Assembly: GCF_044594925.1 (NCBI RefSeq)
Contig: NZ_CP138991.1
Span: 3,658,001-3,722,000 of the forward strand
Direction: 5' to 3'
From: Maribacter sp044594925
GTDB taxonomy: Bacteria > Bacteroidota > Bacteroidia > Flavobacteriales > Flavobacteriaceae
DNA: 64,000 nucleotides
The position numbers and the translations under genes are program-made. Position 1 is the stretch's first letter. Each line of letters opens with the position of its first letter. Below are positions 54,520 through 63,892 of this stretch, in pieces. Under the pieces are notes generated by a model. The model saw only the letters and a list, made by a program, of their open reading frames with translations, ran no database searches and was not told the DNA's origin.

Positions 54520-54535
54520 TTTACAATAAAAGAAG

Positions 54536-55189
54536 ATGCAAAAAATTGGATTTATTTTCGATTTAGATGGCGTAATTGTCGATACTGCCAAATATCATTA
54601 TTTGGCCTGGAAAAAGCTAGCTAATGAATTAGGATTTGAATTTACCAAGGAACAAAATGAAATGTTCAAAGGTGTTAGTAGAAAAAGATGTTTAGAAATT
54701 TTGCTGGATATAGGAAATATAACTGCCTCTCAGGAGCAATTTGACACTTGGATGGTAGATAAGAATGTAGATTATTTGGCCTATATAGAAAATATGGACG
54801 AATCAGAGGTGCTGCCAGATGTGCCCAGGGTATTGAGCTATTTAAAGGATAACAATATTCCGATTGCTTTGGGGTCAGCCAGTAAGAATGCTAGGCCAAT
54901 TTTGGAAAAGGTAAAGTTGCTATCTTTTTTTGATAGTATTGTTGATGGTAATAATGTTACCAAAGCAAAACCAGATCCCGAAGTGTTTTTGATTGCAGCA
55001 GAAAATTTGGGAGTACAACCTAGTAAATGTATAGTCTTTGAAGATGCCGTTGCCGGTATTCAAGCTGCAAACTCCGCACGTATGATAAGCATCGGTATAG
55101 GTGATGAAAAGGTATTGTCAGAGGCACAGTTTAATTTTAACGATTTTACGGAAATCGATGATGATTTCCTAGTCAAACTTTTGTCGTAG
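54536..55189 (+). CDS. pgmB: Beta-phosphoglucomutase
   Basis: 217 residues, HAD superfamily. The catalytic pair Asp9/Asp11 lies in FDLDGVIVDTAKYHYLAWK, with the cap-domain motif GVSRKRCLEILL, then LGSASKNA and KAKPDPEVFL with the later FEDAVAGIQAA; all are typical of beta-PGM and not of general phosphatases. It converts beta-glucose 1-phosphate to glucose 6-phosphate in the cytoplasm. It starts 16 bases after lacI and is followed 75 bases later by the GH65 phosphorylase, which makes its substrate. Confidence 0.95.
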   Translation: MQKIGFIFDLDGVIVDTAKYHYLAWKKLANELGFEFTKEQNEMFKGVSRKRCLEILLDIGNITASQEQFDTWMVDKNVDYLAYIENMDESEVLPDVPRVLSYLKDNNIPIALGSASKNARPILEKVKLLSFFDSIVDGNNVTKAKPDPEVFLIAAENLGVQPSKCIVFEDAVAGIQAANSARMISIGIGDEKVLSEAQFNFNDFTEIDDDFLVKLLS

Positions 55190-55264
55190 TTTATCCCACT
55201 TAAACGTATCCAAAATGTATGAATATGCCATTTTATGGGGAAATGGTCATTTTAAATTATAGGA

Positions 55265-57571
55265 ATGAATCAAGATTATATAAAGGCCGATAATTGGTCA
55301 ATAATAGAAGAAGGTTTTGATAAAGAACAGGTGAAATCTTCAGAAAGTTTATTTAGTATTGGCAATGGAGCAATGGGTCAAAGGGCCAATTTTGAAGAAA
55401 CATATTCCGGTGATACTTTTCAAGGAAGCTATATAGCAGGAGTTTATTATCCAGATAAAACACGTGTAGGATGGTGGAAAAATGGTTATCCAGAGTATTT
55501 CGCCAAAGTATTGAATGCTCCCAATTGGATTGGTATTAATGTAAGTGTAAATGGAGTCGGGCTGGATTTAAATACCTGCAAGGACGTTTCAGATTATCGA
55601 AGGGAACTTAACATGAAAGGGGGGTATTATAAGCGTGAATTTGTCGCCACGCTACCGAATGACGTTAAGATAAAGGTAGAATCTATACGATTTTTGAGTT
55701 TGGATATAGATGAGATAGGAGCTATAAAGTACGCAGTGACCTTACTTTCTTCCGATGCAGAAGTGGTTTTTGAATCCTATTTGGATAGCAGTATTACAAA
55801 TGAAGACAGCAATTGGGATGACAAGTTTTGGAATACAACCGGAGTATCTTCTCAGGGAAATCAAGCTTTTATTGAAGCGCATACAATGAAAACTAATTTT
55901 GCGACCTGTACATTTATGCAGTCTCAGCTGCTGCACAATAATGGCCATAGTGCTGTTGAGCCAATCATTTCAGAGGAAGAATTACGGGTAAGTCAAAGCT
56001 TTAAACAACAGGTAAAATCTGGAGAAAAGGTAGAGCTCCATAAGTTCGGTGGCTATACTGTTTCTACCAATCACGAGCCCGCAGCATTGGTTGCCGCGGC
56101 AAAAGCGGTGCTTGAACAAGCTTCTCAGCTTGGTTTTAATGCTTTAATGGACAAACAAAAACAAGCTTGGGCGCAGATTTGGGAAATGAGCGATATTGTT
56201 ATCGAAGGAGATGTGAAGGCGCAACAGGGCATACGTTTTAATATCTTTCAATTGAACCAAACTTATCTCGGAACAGATTCAAGATTAAATATTGGTCCTA
56301 AAGGGTTTACAGGAGAAAAATATGGGGGTAGTACCTATTGGGATACAGAGGCATACTGTCTTCCTTTTTATATGGCCACCAAAGATGATAAAGTTGCGCG
56401 TAAATTATTAAAATACAGATATAACCACTTGGATAAGGCCATAGAAAATGCTCAAAAGCTTGGTTTTGTTAATGGTGCGGCTTTATATCCTATGGTTACC
56501 ATGAATGGCGAGGAATGCCATAACGAGTGGGAAATAACTTTTGAAGAGATACACAGAAACGGAGCAATTGCTTTTGCAATCTATAATTACTACAGATACA
56601 CGGGTGATTACAGTTATATACCGGAAATGGGATTAGAAGTCCTCATAGGTATTTCAAGATTCTGGCATCAAAGGGTCAATTTTTCAGAAGCTAAAAAGAA
56701 ATACGTCATGTTGGGCGTAACCGGACCTAATGAATACGAGAACAATATAAATAATAACTGGTACACGAACTATTTGGCCAAATGGTGTATAGACTACACC
56801 TTAGAACAAATAGGCAAGGTTAATGATGGTTATGCAGACGATTACAAACGTATCATGGGCAAGACCAAGCTTAATGATAGAGAGCTTGATAGCTGGAAAG
56901 AAGTGGCCGATAATATGTATTTCCCATTTTCCGAGAAACATAATGTCTTTTTACAACAAGACGGGTTCTTAGATAAAGAATTGGTTCAAGTGAAGGATTT
57001 GTCGAAAACGGAGCGGCCAATTAATCAAAAATGGAGCTGGGACAGAATTTTACGTTCTCCATATATCAAACAGGCAGATGTGCTTCAGGGATTCTATCTT
57101 TTTGAGGAGGACTTTTCTACGGAATCTTTAGAGAAACATTTTGATTTCTATGAGCCATTTACGGTACATGAATCCTCCCTTTCTCCATGCGTACATAGTA
57201 TACAAGCTGCTAAATTAGGTAGGATGGAACAGGCGTACACTTTTTATCTAAGGACGTCAAGACTCGATTTAGATGACTATAACAAAGAAGTTGAAGAGGG
57301 CCTACATATTACCTCAATGGCAGGCACTTGGATGAGTATTGTAGAGGGCTTTGGAGGAATGCGTGTGATGGCCGATAAGCTGTCTTTTTATCCTCAAATA
57401 CCAATGCAATGGAAGGCGTATTCTTTTAAGGTTAATTTTAGAAATAGAATTATTAAAGTACATGTAACTGAAAAAGAAACCAGTTTTGAGCTCCATGGAG
57501 ACGATGAAATGTCCATACGTGTTAATGGCAAAAGATTAGCGCTACTTCCAGGTAGTACAATAACCGTTTAA
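55265..57571 (+). CDS. Glycoside hydrolase family 65 disaccharide phosphorylase (maltose phosphorylase-like)
   Basis: 768 residues, the usual family length. The general acid is Glu490 in VTGPNEYENNINNNWYTN, aligned with the known catalytic Glu of Lactobacillus maltose phosphorylase. KYGGSTYWDTEAYCLPFY and ECHNEWEITFEEIHRNGAIA are further family blocks. There is no signal peptide, so it is cytoplasmic. Phosphorolysis of maltose (or kojibiose, nigerose, trehalose; specificity is not certain) gives glucose and beta-glucose 1-phosphate, used by the adjacent PgmB. It is followed 11 bases later by the GH13 gene. Confidence 0.93.
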   Translation: MNQDYIKADNWSIIEEGFDKEQVKSSESLFSIGNGAMGQRANFEETYSGDTFQGSYIAGVYYPDKTRVGWWKNGYPEYFAKVLNAPNWIGINVSVNGVGLDLNTCKDVSDYRRELNMKGGYYKREFVATLPNDVKIKVESIRFLSLDIDEIGAIKYAVTLLSSDAEVVFESYLDSSITNEDSNWDDKFWNTTGVSSQGNQAFIEAHTMKTNFATCTFMQSQLLHNNGHSAVEPIISEEELRVSQSFKQQVKSGEKVELHKFGGYTVSTNHEPAALVAAAKAVLEQASQLGFNALMDKQKQAWAQIWEMSDIVIEGDVKAQQGIRFNIFQLNQTYLGTDSRLNIGPKGFTGEKYGGSTYWDTEAYCLPFYMATKDDKVARKLLKYRYNHLDKAIENAQKLGFVNGAALYPMVTMNGEECHNEWEITFEEIHRNGAIAFAIYNYYRYTGDYSYIPEMGLEVLIGISRFWHQRVNFSEAKKKYVMLGVTGPNEYENNINNNWYTNYLAKWCIDYTLEQIGKVNDGYADDYKRIMGKTKLNDRELDSWKEVADNMYFPFSEKHNVFLQQDGFLDKELVQVKDLSKTERPINQKWSWDRILRSPYIKQADVLQGFYLFEEDFSTESLEKHFDFYEPFTVHESSLSPCVHSIQAAKLGRMEQAYTFYLRTSRLDLDDYNKEVEEGLHITSMAGTWMSIVEGFGGMRVMADKLSFYPQIPMQWKAYSFKVNFRNRIIKVHVTEKETSFELHGDDEMSIRVNGKRLALLPGSTITV

Positions 57572-57582
57572 TATATTAATTG

Positions 57583-59454
57583 ATGCGCCAAGCCATACTT
57601 TTTTTCTTTTGCTTAGTGGCTGTGGCCAGCTTATCCTGTAAAAACAAAATTCAGAAATCTTTGAATCAAAAAATGGAAGGAAAAAATAAAGTAGTTGTTT
57701 ATCAGGTTTTTACTAGGCTCTTCGGTAATACCAACACCAATAATAAGCCTTGGGGAACTATTGAGGAGAACGGTGTAGGTAAATTCGATGACTTTACCCC
57801 TCATGCACTACAAGAGATAAGGGAACTTGGAATTACACATGTTTGGTATACAGGTGTTCCACATCATGCTGTTATAAATGATTATAGCTCAATAGGGGTT
57901 TCTAATGACGATCCGGACGTGGTAAAAGGAAGGGCCGGATCTCCGTATGCAGTAAAGGATTATTATAATGTTAATCCTGATTTGGCGGTAAATCCTGAAA
58001 ATAGACTTCAAGAATTCAAAGATTTAGTAAAGCGCACACATGCCGCAGGGATGAAGGTCATCATAGATATTGTTCCAAACCATGTCGCTAGAAGTTATGA
58101 GGGGAAAACAAATCCTGATGGGGTGACCGATTTTGGAGCGGAGGACGATACATCATTGGAGTATCACCGAGATAATAATTTTTATTACATACCGGGTCAA
58201 GAATTCAAGGTTCCGCAATGGAGAGATGGCTACCAACCACTTGGTGGCGAAACGCATCGCCTAGCAGATTCAAAATATATTGAAGTGCCCGCTAAGTGGA
58301 CAGGAAACGGTTCTAGACTGGCACAGCCAGATATGAACGATTGGTATGAAACCGTTCGTATTAACTATGGAGTGCGCGCGGATGGTTCTTTTGATTTTGA
58401 TACCTTACCAGAGGATTTTGCACAAAAAGGAATTGAAGAACACACAGAATTTTGGAAGGATAAAGCCGTTCCAAGTTCTTGGGAAAAATTCAAGGATATT
58501 GCCTTGTATTGGTTAGATTTTGGAGTAGATGGCTTTAGATATGACATGGCAGAAATGGTGCCGGTAGAATTTTGGAGCTATATGAACTCTAGCATCAAAA
58601 TGAAGAATTCGGATGCTTTTCTTATGGCAGAAGTCTATAATCCCGATTTGTATAGGGCCTATATTCGAAAAGGTAAAATGGATTATTTGTATGATAAGGT
58701 AGAGCTTTATGATAGTATAAAACACATCATGAAAGGTTACGGATGGACCGATCATATACCTGTGGTTCAGAAAGGTTTGGAAGACATTGAGCATCACATG
58801 CTTCATTTTTTGGAGAACCATGATGAGCAACGTATTGCTACCCCAGATTTCGTGGGCGACGCCAAAATAGCAAAACCGGCAATGGTAATTTCGGCGACCA
58901 TAAGTACATCGCCTACCATGATTTATTTTGGTCAAGAAGTAGGAGAGCCAGGAGCTGAAAACGCTGGGTTTGGTAGCCCTACAAGGACCTCTATTTTTGA
59001 TTATATAGGTGTGCCAAATTTTCAGAGATGGGTTAACGATAAAAAGTTTAACGGGGGTCAATCAACGGATGCCGAAAAAGAATTGCGGGACTTTTATAAG
59101 CGTTTATTGAACTTTACGATAAAAAGTGAGGCCCTGATGGGTGAATACCGTGAGATACATTTCTACAATAAAGAGCATACAGAAAATTATAATCATCGTG
59201 TCTTATCTTATGTACGTTGGGGTAAGAATCAGAAATTAGTAGTGGTTTCAAATTTTGACAATCATGAAACCTATACATTTCAACTCAAGATACCCCAAGA
59301 AATAATTGGTGAATGGAAATTAAAGAGCGGAACATATAATCTAGTGGACGGTTTATATGGAAGTAGTCAAAATTTAAATGTAGAAAATGGTACCGGAACT
59401 ATTGATATACATTTAAATCCATTAGAATCTTATATTTTTGAATTGAAAAATTAA
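57583..59454 (+). CDS. GH13 alpha-amylase family glycosidase, lipoprotein
   Basis: 623 residues from the ATG; the TTG one codon earlier is less likely. Lipobox ASLSC. The catalytic residues are in place: nucleophile Asp321 (DGFRYDMAE), acid/base Glu350 (FLMAEVYNP) and Asp414 (LENHDEQR); region I is DIVPNHVA. It is a cell-surface or periplasmic alpha-glucosidase or amylase, comparable in position to SusG but not assigned to a subfamily. It would deliver short alpha-glucosides for the cytoplasmic GH65. The next gene starts 4 bases after its stop. Confidence 0.92.
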   Translation: MRQAILFFFCLVAVASLSCKNKIQKSLNQKMEGKNKVVVYQVFTRLFGNTNTNNKPWGTIEENGVGKFDDFTPHALQEIRELGITHVWYTGVPHHAVINDYSSIGVSNDDPDVVKGRAGSPYAVKDYYNVNPDLAVNPENRLQEFKDLVKRTHAAGMKVIIDIVPNHVARSYEGKTNPDGVTDFGAEDDTSLEYHRDNNFYYIPGQEFKVPQWRDGYQPLGGETHRLADSKYIEVPAKWTGNGSRLAQPDMNDWYETVRINYGVRADGSFDFDTLPEDFAQKGIEEHTEFWKDKAVPSSWEKFKDIALYWLDFGVDGFRYDMAEMVPVEFWSYMNSSIKMKNSDAFLMAEVYNPDLYRAYIRKGKMDYLYDKVELYDSIKHIMKGYGWTDHIPVVQKGLEDIEHHMLHFLENHDEQRIATPDFVGDAKIAKPAMVISATISTSPTMIYFGQEVGEPGAENAGFGSPTRTSIFDYIGVPNFQRWVNDKKFNGGQSTDAEKELRDFYKRLLNFTIKSEALMGEYREIHFYNKEHTENYNHRVLSYVRWGKNQKLVVVSNFDNHETYTFQLKIPQEIIGEWKLKSGTYNLVDGLYGSSQNLNVENGTGTIDIHLNPLESYIFELKN

Positions 59455-59458
59455 AGGA

Positions 59459-60202
59459 ATGTATAGAAAGATTTTAATTCTGGCAGTAATCATTTTAGTA
59501 ACAGCATGCGATATGGAAGAACCATTGGTAATTGGTCATCGAGGTGCAATGGGTCATGAAACGGAAAATAGTTTGGCGTCTATCCAAAAAGCGTTGGACT
59601 TAGAGGTGGATATGATAGAGATAGATGTATTTAAAATTGCTAGTGGTGAAATTGTCGTCTTTCATGATGATACGGTAGATAGGCTTACCAATGGTCCTGG
59701 GAAAATAGAGGAGTATAATATCTATGATTTAAAAAGATTAACCTTGGACGGTGGGTATAAGATACCAATGCTTCAAGACGTACTAAAGTTAATAGACAAT
59801 AAGGTGGCATTGAACATAGAGTTAAAAGGAGCTAATACATCAGATAGAGTAAACTTTATTATGGATTACTATATAAAGGAAAAGAATTGGTCTCCAGAAA
59901 ATTTTATCATTTCTAGTTTCAATTGGGATGAGCTAAGAGCAATGCGTAAAATGAACGGAGAGGTAGCGATTGCGGTTCTGACAGAGGATGATCCTACTGA
60001 TGCCGTTCCAGTAGCAAAAGAGCTGAATGCGGCGGCGATAAACCCTTATTTTAAAAATCTAAATCTAGAAGTTGCTAACGAAATCCGAGATGCTGGATTC
60101 AAAATATATACATGGACGGTAAATGAACCTGCAGATATAGATGCCATGAAGCGAATCGGCGTAGACGGTATTATTACCAATTACCCAGAAAGAGTTCGGT
60201 AA
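59459..60202 (+). CDS. Glycerophosphodiester phosphodiesterase family lipoprotein
   Basis: 247 residues with lipoprotein Cys17 (LVTAC). The GDPD TIM-barrel motifs are present: GHRGAMGHETENSLAS (His27, Arg28), EIDVFKIASGEIVVFHDDTVDRLTNG and a C-terminal YTWTVNEPADIDAMKRIGVDGIITNYP. It cleaves glycerophosphodiesters to glycerol 3-phosphate and an alcohol outside the cytoplasmic membrane. It overlaps the next gene by one base (TAATG) and starts 4 bases after the GH13 gene, so it is in the same transcription unit, although its link to glucan use is not obvious. Confidence 0.92.
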   Translation: MYRKILILAVIILVTACDMEEPLVIGHRGAMGHETENSLASIQKALDLEVDMIEIDVFKIASGEIVVFHDDTVDRLTNGPGKIEEYNIYDLKRLTLDGGYKIPMLQDVLKLIDNKVALNIELKGANTSDRVNFIMDYYIKEKNWSPENFIISSFNWDELRAMRKMNGEVAIAVLTEDDPTDAVPVAKELNAAAINPYFKNLNLEVANEIRDAGFKIYTWTVNEPADIDAMKRIGVDGIITNYPERVR

Positions 60203-61467
60203 TGTATGATGTTCTGGTGGTTGGTGGCGGTGCGGCAGGTTTTTATGCAGCGGTCCATATTGCTGAAAACAGTCCCCAAAGTAAGGTGGCTATACTCGAA
60301 AGAGGCAATGAGGTACTTTCCAAAGTAAAAGTTTCTGGTGGCGGTCGGTGTAATGTTACCCATGCGGAGTTCGACCCAAAAGTACTTTCCAAGAATTATC
60401 CTAGAGGAGAAAGGGAACTTTTAGGACCTTTTCATACCTACGCAAGTGGTGATACCGTGGCTTTTTTCGAAGAACGGGGAATATCCTTAAAGATAGAAGA
60501 GGATGGTCGCATGTTTCCTGTGACAGATTCTTCACAGACAATAATTGATTGCTTTTTGTCCGAAGCAAAACGATTAAAGATTGATATATATTATAAAAGT
60601 TCCGTAGTAAGTATGGCACTAGAGGGCAACATATGGCTAGTTAAGGCGAAACAAACTACTTTCAAAACCAAGAAAATTATAATGGCCACGGGAAGTAACC
60701 CAAAAGTATGGGATATGTTAGGTGCTTTGGGGCACACCATCATTAATCCTGTTCCTTCGCTATTTACGTTTAACATAAAGGATAAAAGAATTGATGATAT
60801 CCCCGGACTAAGCACCATGGCAGAGGTTCATGTTCTTGAAAACAGGGAGGGGAAGGGCAATTTTTATGGTAAAAAGAACAAGGAAACCATACTTACTTCG
60901 GAAGGCCCCTTACTTATAACCCATTGGGGAATGAGTGGTCCGGCAATCTTAAAATTATCCGCTTGGGGTGCACGAATTTTAAAAGACTATAACTACAATT
61001 TTAAAATTCAGGTGAACTGGGTGCCAGAGTATCACCAAGATGGATTGTTGGCCTTGTTCATGGAGATTAAAAAAACGGAACGTAAGACCGTGCTACGGAC
61101 AAAAGTTTTAGATCTTCCAAAACGATTATGGAAAAACCTAGTAAGGGCTTCCGAGATAGCTGATGCACAAACATGGCCCGATGTTTCCAAAGTGCAACTT
61201 CAAAATTTAGCGGGGCAATTAACAAGTGGAATTTTTCAAGTGACGGGTAAAAGTACTTTCAAAGAAGAATTTGTAACGGCTGGAGGGATAGATTTAAAGG
61301 AGATTAACTTTAAGACCTATCAAAGTAAACTACAGCCAAACCTCTATTTTGCGGGGGAGATAATGAATGTTGATGCTATTACTGGTGGCTTTAATTTTCA
61401 AAATGCTTGGACCTCTGCTTATATTGCAGCTCAGGGTGTTATTGCTAATTTAGAAAAAGAAAAATAA
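60202..61467 (+). CDS. BaiN/HI0933-type flavoprotein oxidoreductase
   Basis: 421 residues. The FAD-binding GGGAAGFYAAVHIAE at the N-terminus, the family mark SGGGRCNVTHAE (about 47-58), MATGSNPKVWDMLGALGH and the C-terminal GGIDLKEINFKT and FAGEIMNVDAITGGFNFQNAW are typical of the HI0933/BaiN family. The physiological reaction is poorly known; some members reduce bile-acid intermediates, others are called aminoacetone oxidase. It is translationally coupled to the phosphodiesterase gene. Confidence 0.9.
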   Translation: MYDVLVVGGGAAGFYAAVHIAENSPQSKVAILERGNEVLSKVKVSGGGRCNVTHAEFDPKVLSKNYPRGERELLGPFHTYASGDTVAFFEERGISLKIEEDGRMFPVTDSSQTIIDCFLSEAKRLKIDIYYKSSVVSMALEGNIWLVKAKQTTFKTKKIIMATGSNPKVWDMLGALGHTIINPVPSLFTFNIKDKRIDDIPGLSTMAEVHVLENREGKGNFYGKKNKETILTSEGPLLITHWGMSGPAILKLSAWGARILKDYNYNFKIQVNWVPEYHQDGLLALFMEIKKTERKTVLRTKVLDLPKRLWKNLVRASEIADAQTWPDVSKVQLQNLAGQLTSGIFQVTGKSTFKEEFVTAGGIDLKEINFKTYQSKLQPNLYFAGEIMNVDAITGGFNFQNAWTSAYIAAQGVIANLEKEK

Positions 61468-61472
61468 GGATA

Positions 61473-62027
61473 ATGCAGGTTTATATTGCTTTCTTGAGAG
61501 GAATTAATGTTGGTGGTCATAAGAAAGTACCCATGGCAAAACTCAGAGAAACACTTTCCTGTGCTGGTCTCCACGATGTAAAAACATATATTCAGAGCGG
61601 GAATATTGTATTTAAGAGTAAGATAGCATCAGTAAACGAATTAGAACAACTAATTCAAAAATCTATAGCGGATGGTTTTGGGTTTACAGTTCCAGTGCTA
61701 GTGAAATTAACCAAAGAAGTTGCAAGTATCCTAGCGGATAATCCCTTTACAGCTTCAAAATATCTAGAAAGCAACCAGGTTTATTTTATACTTCTTTTTA
61801 ATATTCCACCTGAGGAACAAGTGCTTTCTTTTGAATCCATGAAATACCCAAACGAAGAATTTAAAATTTTGAACAACTGCGTTTATCTCCTTTGTAAAAA
61901 TGGTTATGGCAAAGCAAGGTTGAATAACCATAGTATAGAGCGTAAGCTAAATGTTAGTGCTACAGCAAGAAATTATCGTACAATGCAAAAGCTTGTAGAG
62001 CTGGCCACAAATAAACCCAGTAGTTAG
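61473..62027 (+). CDS. DUF1697 family protein
   Basis: 184 residues. The opening MQVYIAFLRGINVGGHKKV followed by MAKLRETLSCAGLHDVKTYI and QSGNIVFKS is the DUF1697 hallmark, and TARNYRTMQKLVEL closes the domain. The function of the family is unknown; it is cytoplasmic. It starts 5 bases after the flavoprotein stop and ends the plus-strand run, 32 bases before the second heptanucleotide array. Confidence 0.9.
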   Translation: MQVYIAFLRGINVGGHKKVPMAKLRETLSCAGLHDVKTYIQSGNIVFKSKIASVNELEQLIQKSIADGFGFTVPVLVKLTKEVASILADNPFTASKYLESNQVYFILLFNIPPEEQVLSFESMKYPNEEFKILNNCVYLLCKNGYGKARLNNHSIERKLNVSATARNYRTMQKLVELATNKPSS

Positions 62028-62059
62028 CGAAGTTTTACGGGAAATTTTATTTTTTTTAC

Positions 62060-62198
62060 CATCAAACATCAAACATCAAACATCAAACATCAAACATCAA
62101 ACATCAAACATCAAACATCAAACATCAAACATCAAACATCAAACATCAAACATCAAACATCAAACATCAAACATCAAACATCAAACATCAAACATCAA
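62060..62198. repeat. Heptanucleotide tandem array, 19 x CATCAAA plus a partial unit
   Basis: Nineteen exact CATCAAA units (62060-62192) and a final CATCAA, preceded by a T-run and TTAC. It fills almost the whole gap between the convergent DUF1697 and tspO genes. The tspO stop codon (62195-62197, read TGA on the minus strand) lies inside the last, partial unit. The unit differs from that of the array at 8611 only in its last base. Confidence 0.98.
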
Positions 62199-62668
62199 TT
62201 CAGCTCCCAGATTTTATAATTTAATAGCGTAGCAAAACAAACCCACACGAGGTAAGGAATTAGTAAAATGGCAGCCACCTTGCTTACTACTTTAAACCAT
62301 CTAATGGTTAGTATAAGCATAATTAAAAGTGCCAGTATAACCCAAAGTGCGTAAAAAGGACTTTTAAGTCCAAAAAAGACAATACTCCATAAGGCGTTGA
62401 GTAATAACTGAAAGCCAAAGTGATAAAGGCCCGTTTTTACATACTTATGATGAAAACCTTTGCCCCAGACCCATCCTGCTGCTATACCCATAAGAATATA
62501 AAGTACTGTCCATACGGGTGCGAATAACCAGTTCGGTGGGTTAAAACTTGGTTTGTTCAAGGTTAAGTACCAATCATTAACAGAACTTTGTGTTGCAAAA
62601 CTGGAAAGAAAGCCTATTACAAGGCAAAGCATAACAGAGATGATAATATAGATAAGTTTCTTTTTCAA
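62195..62668 (-). CDS. TspO/MBR family protein
   Basis: 157 residues with five membrane segments. The motif-rich SFNPPNWLFAPVWTVLYILM and LNALWSIVFFGLKSPFYAL are typical of tryptophan-rich TspO proteins, which bind tetrapyrroles and affect stress responses. The start is a TTG (MKKKLIYIIIS); no in-frame ATG exists upstream, and starting at the next ATG would cut the first membrane helix. Its last codons and stop run into a heptanucleotide array. It is divergent from the mevalonate gene at 62749. Confidence 0.9.
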   Translation of the reverse strand: MKKKLIYIIISVMLCLVIGFLSSFATQSSVNDWYLTLNKPSFNPPNWLFAPVWTVLYILMGIAAGWVWGKGFHHKYVKTGLYHFGFQLLLNALWSIVFFGLKSPFYALWVILALLIMLILTIRWFKVVSKVAAILLIPYLVWVCFATLLNYKIWELN

Positions 62669-62724
62669 CTCAAAGCGGTTTAGCTCTAAAATAAGGAATT
62701 ATTTTTATTGATGTAGCTAAAAAC

Positions 62725-62732
62725 TATCTTTG
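62725..62732 (+). promoter_or_regulatory. -7 box TATCTTTG of the mevalonate decarboxylase promoter
   Basis: TATCTTTG ends 16 bases before the ATG. A TTG at 62708 is only 14 bases upstream, closer than usual, so the -33 element is uncertain. The same octamer precedes mrp and the TPM gene. Confidence 0.5.
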
Positions 62733-62748
62733 TGTAAATACTGTTTTA

Positions 62749-63840
62749 ATGACCGAAAAAGATTTTGTTCCTTCCGCACATTATGATTTGAAAGAAGAAG
62801 GTAAAGTGGGCTTTAAATCTCCTAGCAATATAGCTTTGGTGAAGTACTGGGGAAAGAAGAAGAATCAGATTCCTGCGAACCCATCTATTAGTTTTACCTT
62901 AGATGCTTGTGCTACCAAAACAACACTTGCGTTTAAAAAACTTAAGAGCAGGGGAACTAACTTTACTTTTGACTTGCTATTTGAGGGAAAGCCAAAACCT
63001 AGCTTTGCGCCTAAGATTGAAACTTTTTTTGGTCGTATTCTAACCTATGTGCCGTTTTTGCTGGACTATCATTTTGTTATTGAAACGTCTAATTCTTTTC
63101 CTCATAGCAGTGGTATAGCCTCATCAGCAAGTGGTATGTCCGCCCTAGCGCTTTGCATAATGGAGATAGAAAAAGAACTGAATCCTGAAATGACAGATGT
63201 ATATTTTATTCAAAAAGCGTCCTTTTTAGCGCGCTTGGGTTCTGGCAGTGCTTGTAGAAGTCTTCAGGGAGCTATTATACAATGGGGAGCGCATGCAGCT
63301 ACAGAAGGGAGTTCTAACCTGTATGGCATCAAATATCCCTACGCAGTTCATGAAATATTCAAAAATTACCACGATACTATTCTCTTGGTAGACAAGGGGG
63401 AAAAGCAAGTGAGTAGCACCGTAGGGCATGACTTAATGCACAACCACCCTTTTGCCGACCAACGTTTTGCGCAGGCGCATAAAAATTTAACGAAACTTAA
63501 ATCTGTTTTTAAAAGTGGAAACTTAGAAGAGTTTATCAAAATTGTGGAGAGCGAAGCACTGACCTTGCATGCCATGATGATGACGAGTTACCCATATTTT
63601 ATTTTAATGAAGCCAAACACCCTAGAAATCATCAATAAAATTTGGGCTTTTAGGGAACGTTCTGGCACCCATGTTTGCTTTACCTTGGATGCTGGCGCCA
63701 ACGTGCATGTCTTATATCCCGAAAATGAAAAAGAAGCGGTCTACCAATTTATTAAGAATGAGTTAGTTGTATACTGTCAAAACCAACAGTATATTTGTGA
63801 CCGAATTGGTTTTGGGGCAAAAAGGTTAAATGTAAGCTAG
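62749..63840 (+). CDS. mvaD: Diphosphomevalonate decarboxylase
   Basis: 363 residues, GHMP kinase superfamily. The N-terminal SNIALVKYWGKK and NPSISFTLDACATKTTLAF, the phosphate loop SSGIASSASGMSALAL and LARLGSGSACRSLQGA match mevalonate diphosphate decarboxylases. It converts mevalonate 5-diphosphate to isopentenyl diphosphate with ATP. The N-terminus carries about 20 residues before the conserved part. A mevalonate kinase gene starts 106 bases downstream on the same strand, consistent with the mevalonate pathway used by Flavobacteriaceae. Confidence 0.96.
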   Translation: MTEKDFVPSAHYDLKEEGKVGFKSPSNIALVKYWGKKKNQIPANPSISFTLDACATKTTLAFKKLKSRGTNFTFDLLFEGKPKPSFAPKIETFFGRILTYVPFLLDYHFVIETSNSFPHSSGIASSASGMSALALCIMEIEKELNPEMTDVYFIQKASFLARLGSGSACRSLQGAIIQWGAHAATEGSSNLYGIKYPYAVHEIFKNYHDTILLVDKGEKQVSSTVGHDLMHNHPFADQRFAQAHKNLTKLKSVFKSGNLEEFIKIVESEALTLHAMMMTSYPYFILMKPNTLEIINKIWAFRERSGTHVCFTLDAGANVHVLYPENEKEAVYQFIKNELVVYCQNQQYICDRIGFGAKRLNVS

Positions 63841-63892
63841 GATAATTAAAAGTAGAAATTTACGTTGTTTGTTTAGCAGTTTAACCGATTTG

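Noticed and set aside
58513..59061. 182-codon frame antisense to the GH13 gene
   Set aside because: The GH13 frame has intact catalytic motifs through this interval; the antisense product resembles nothing known.
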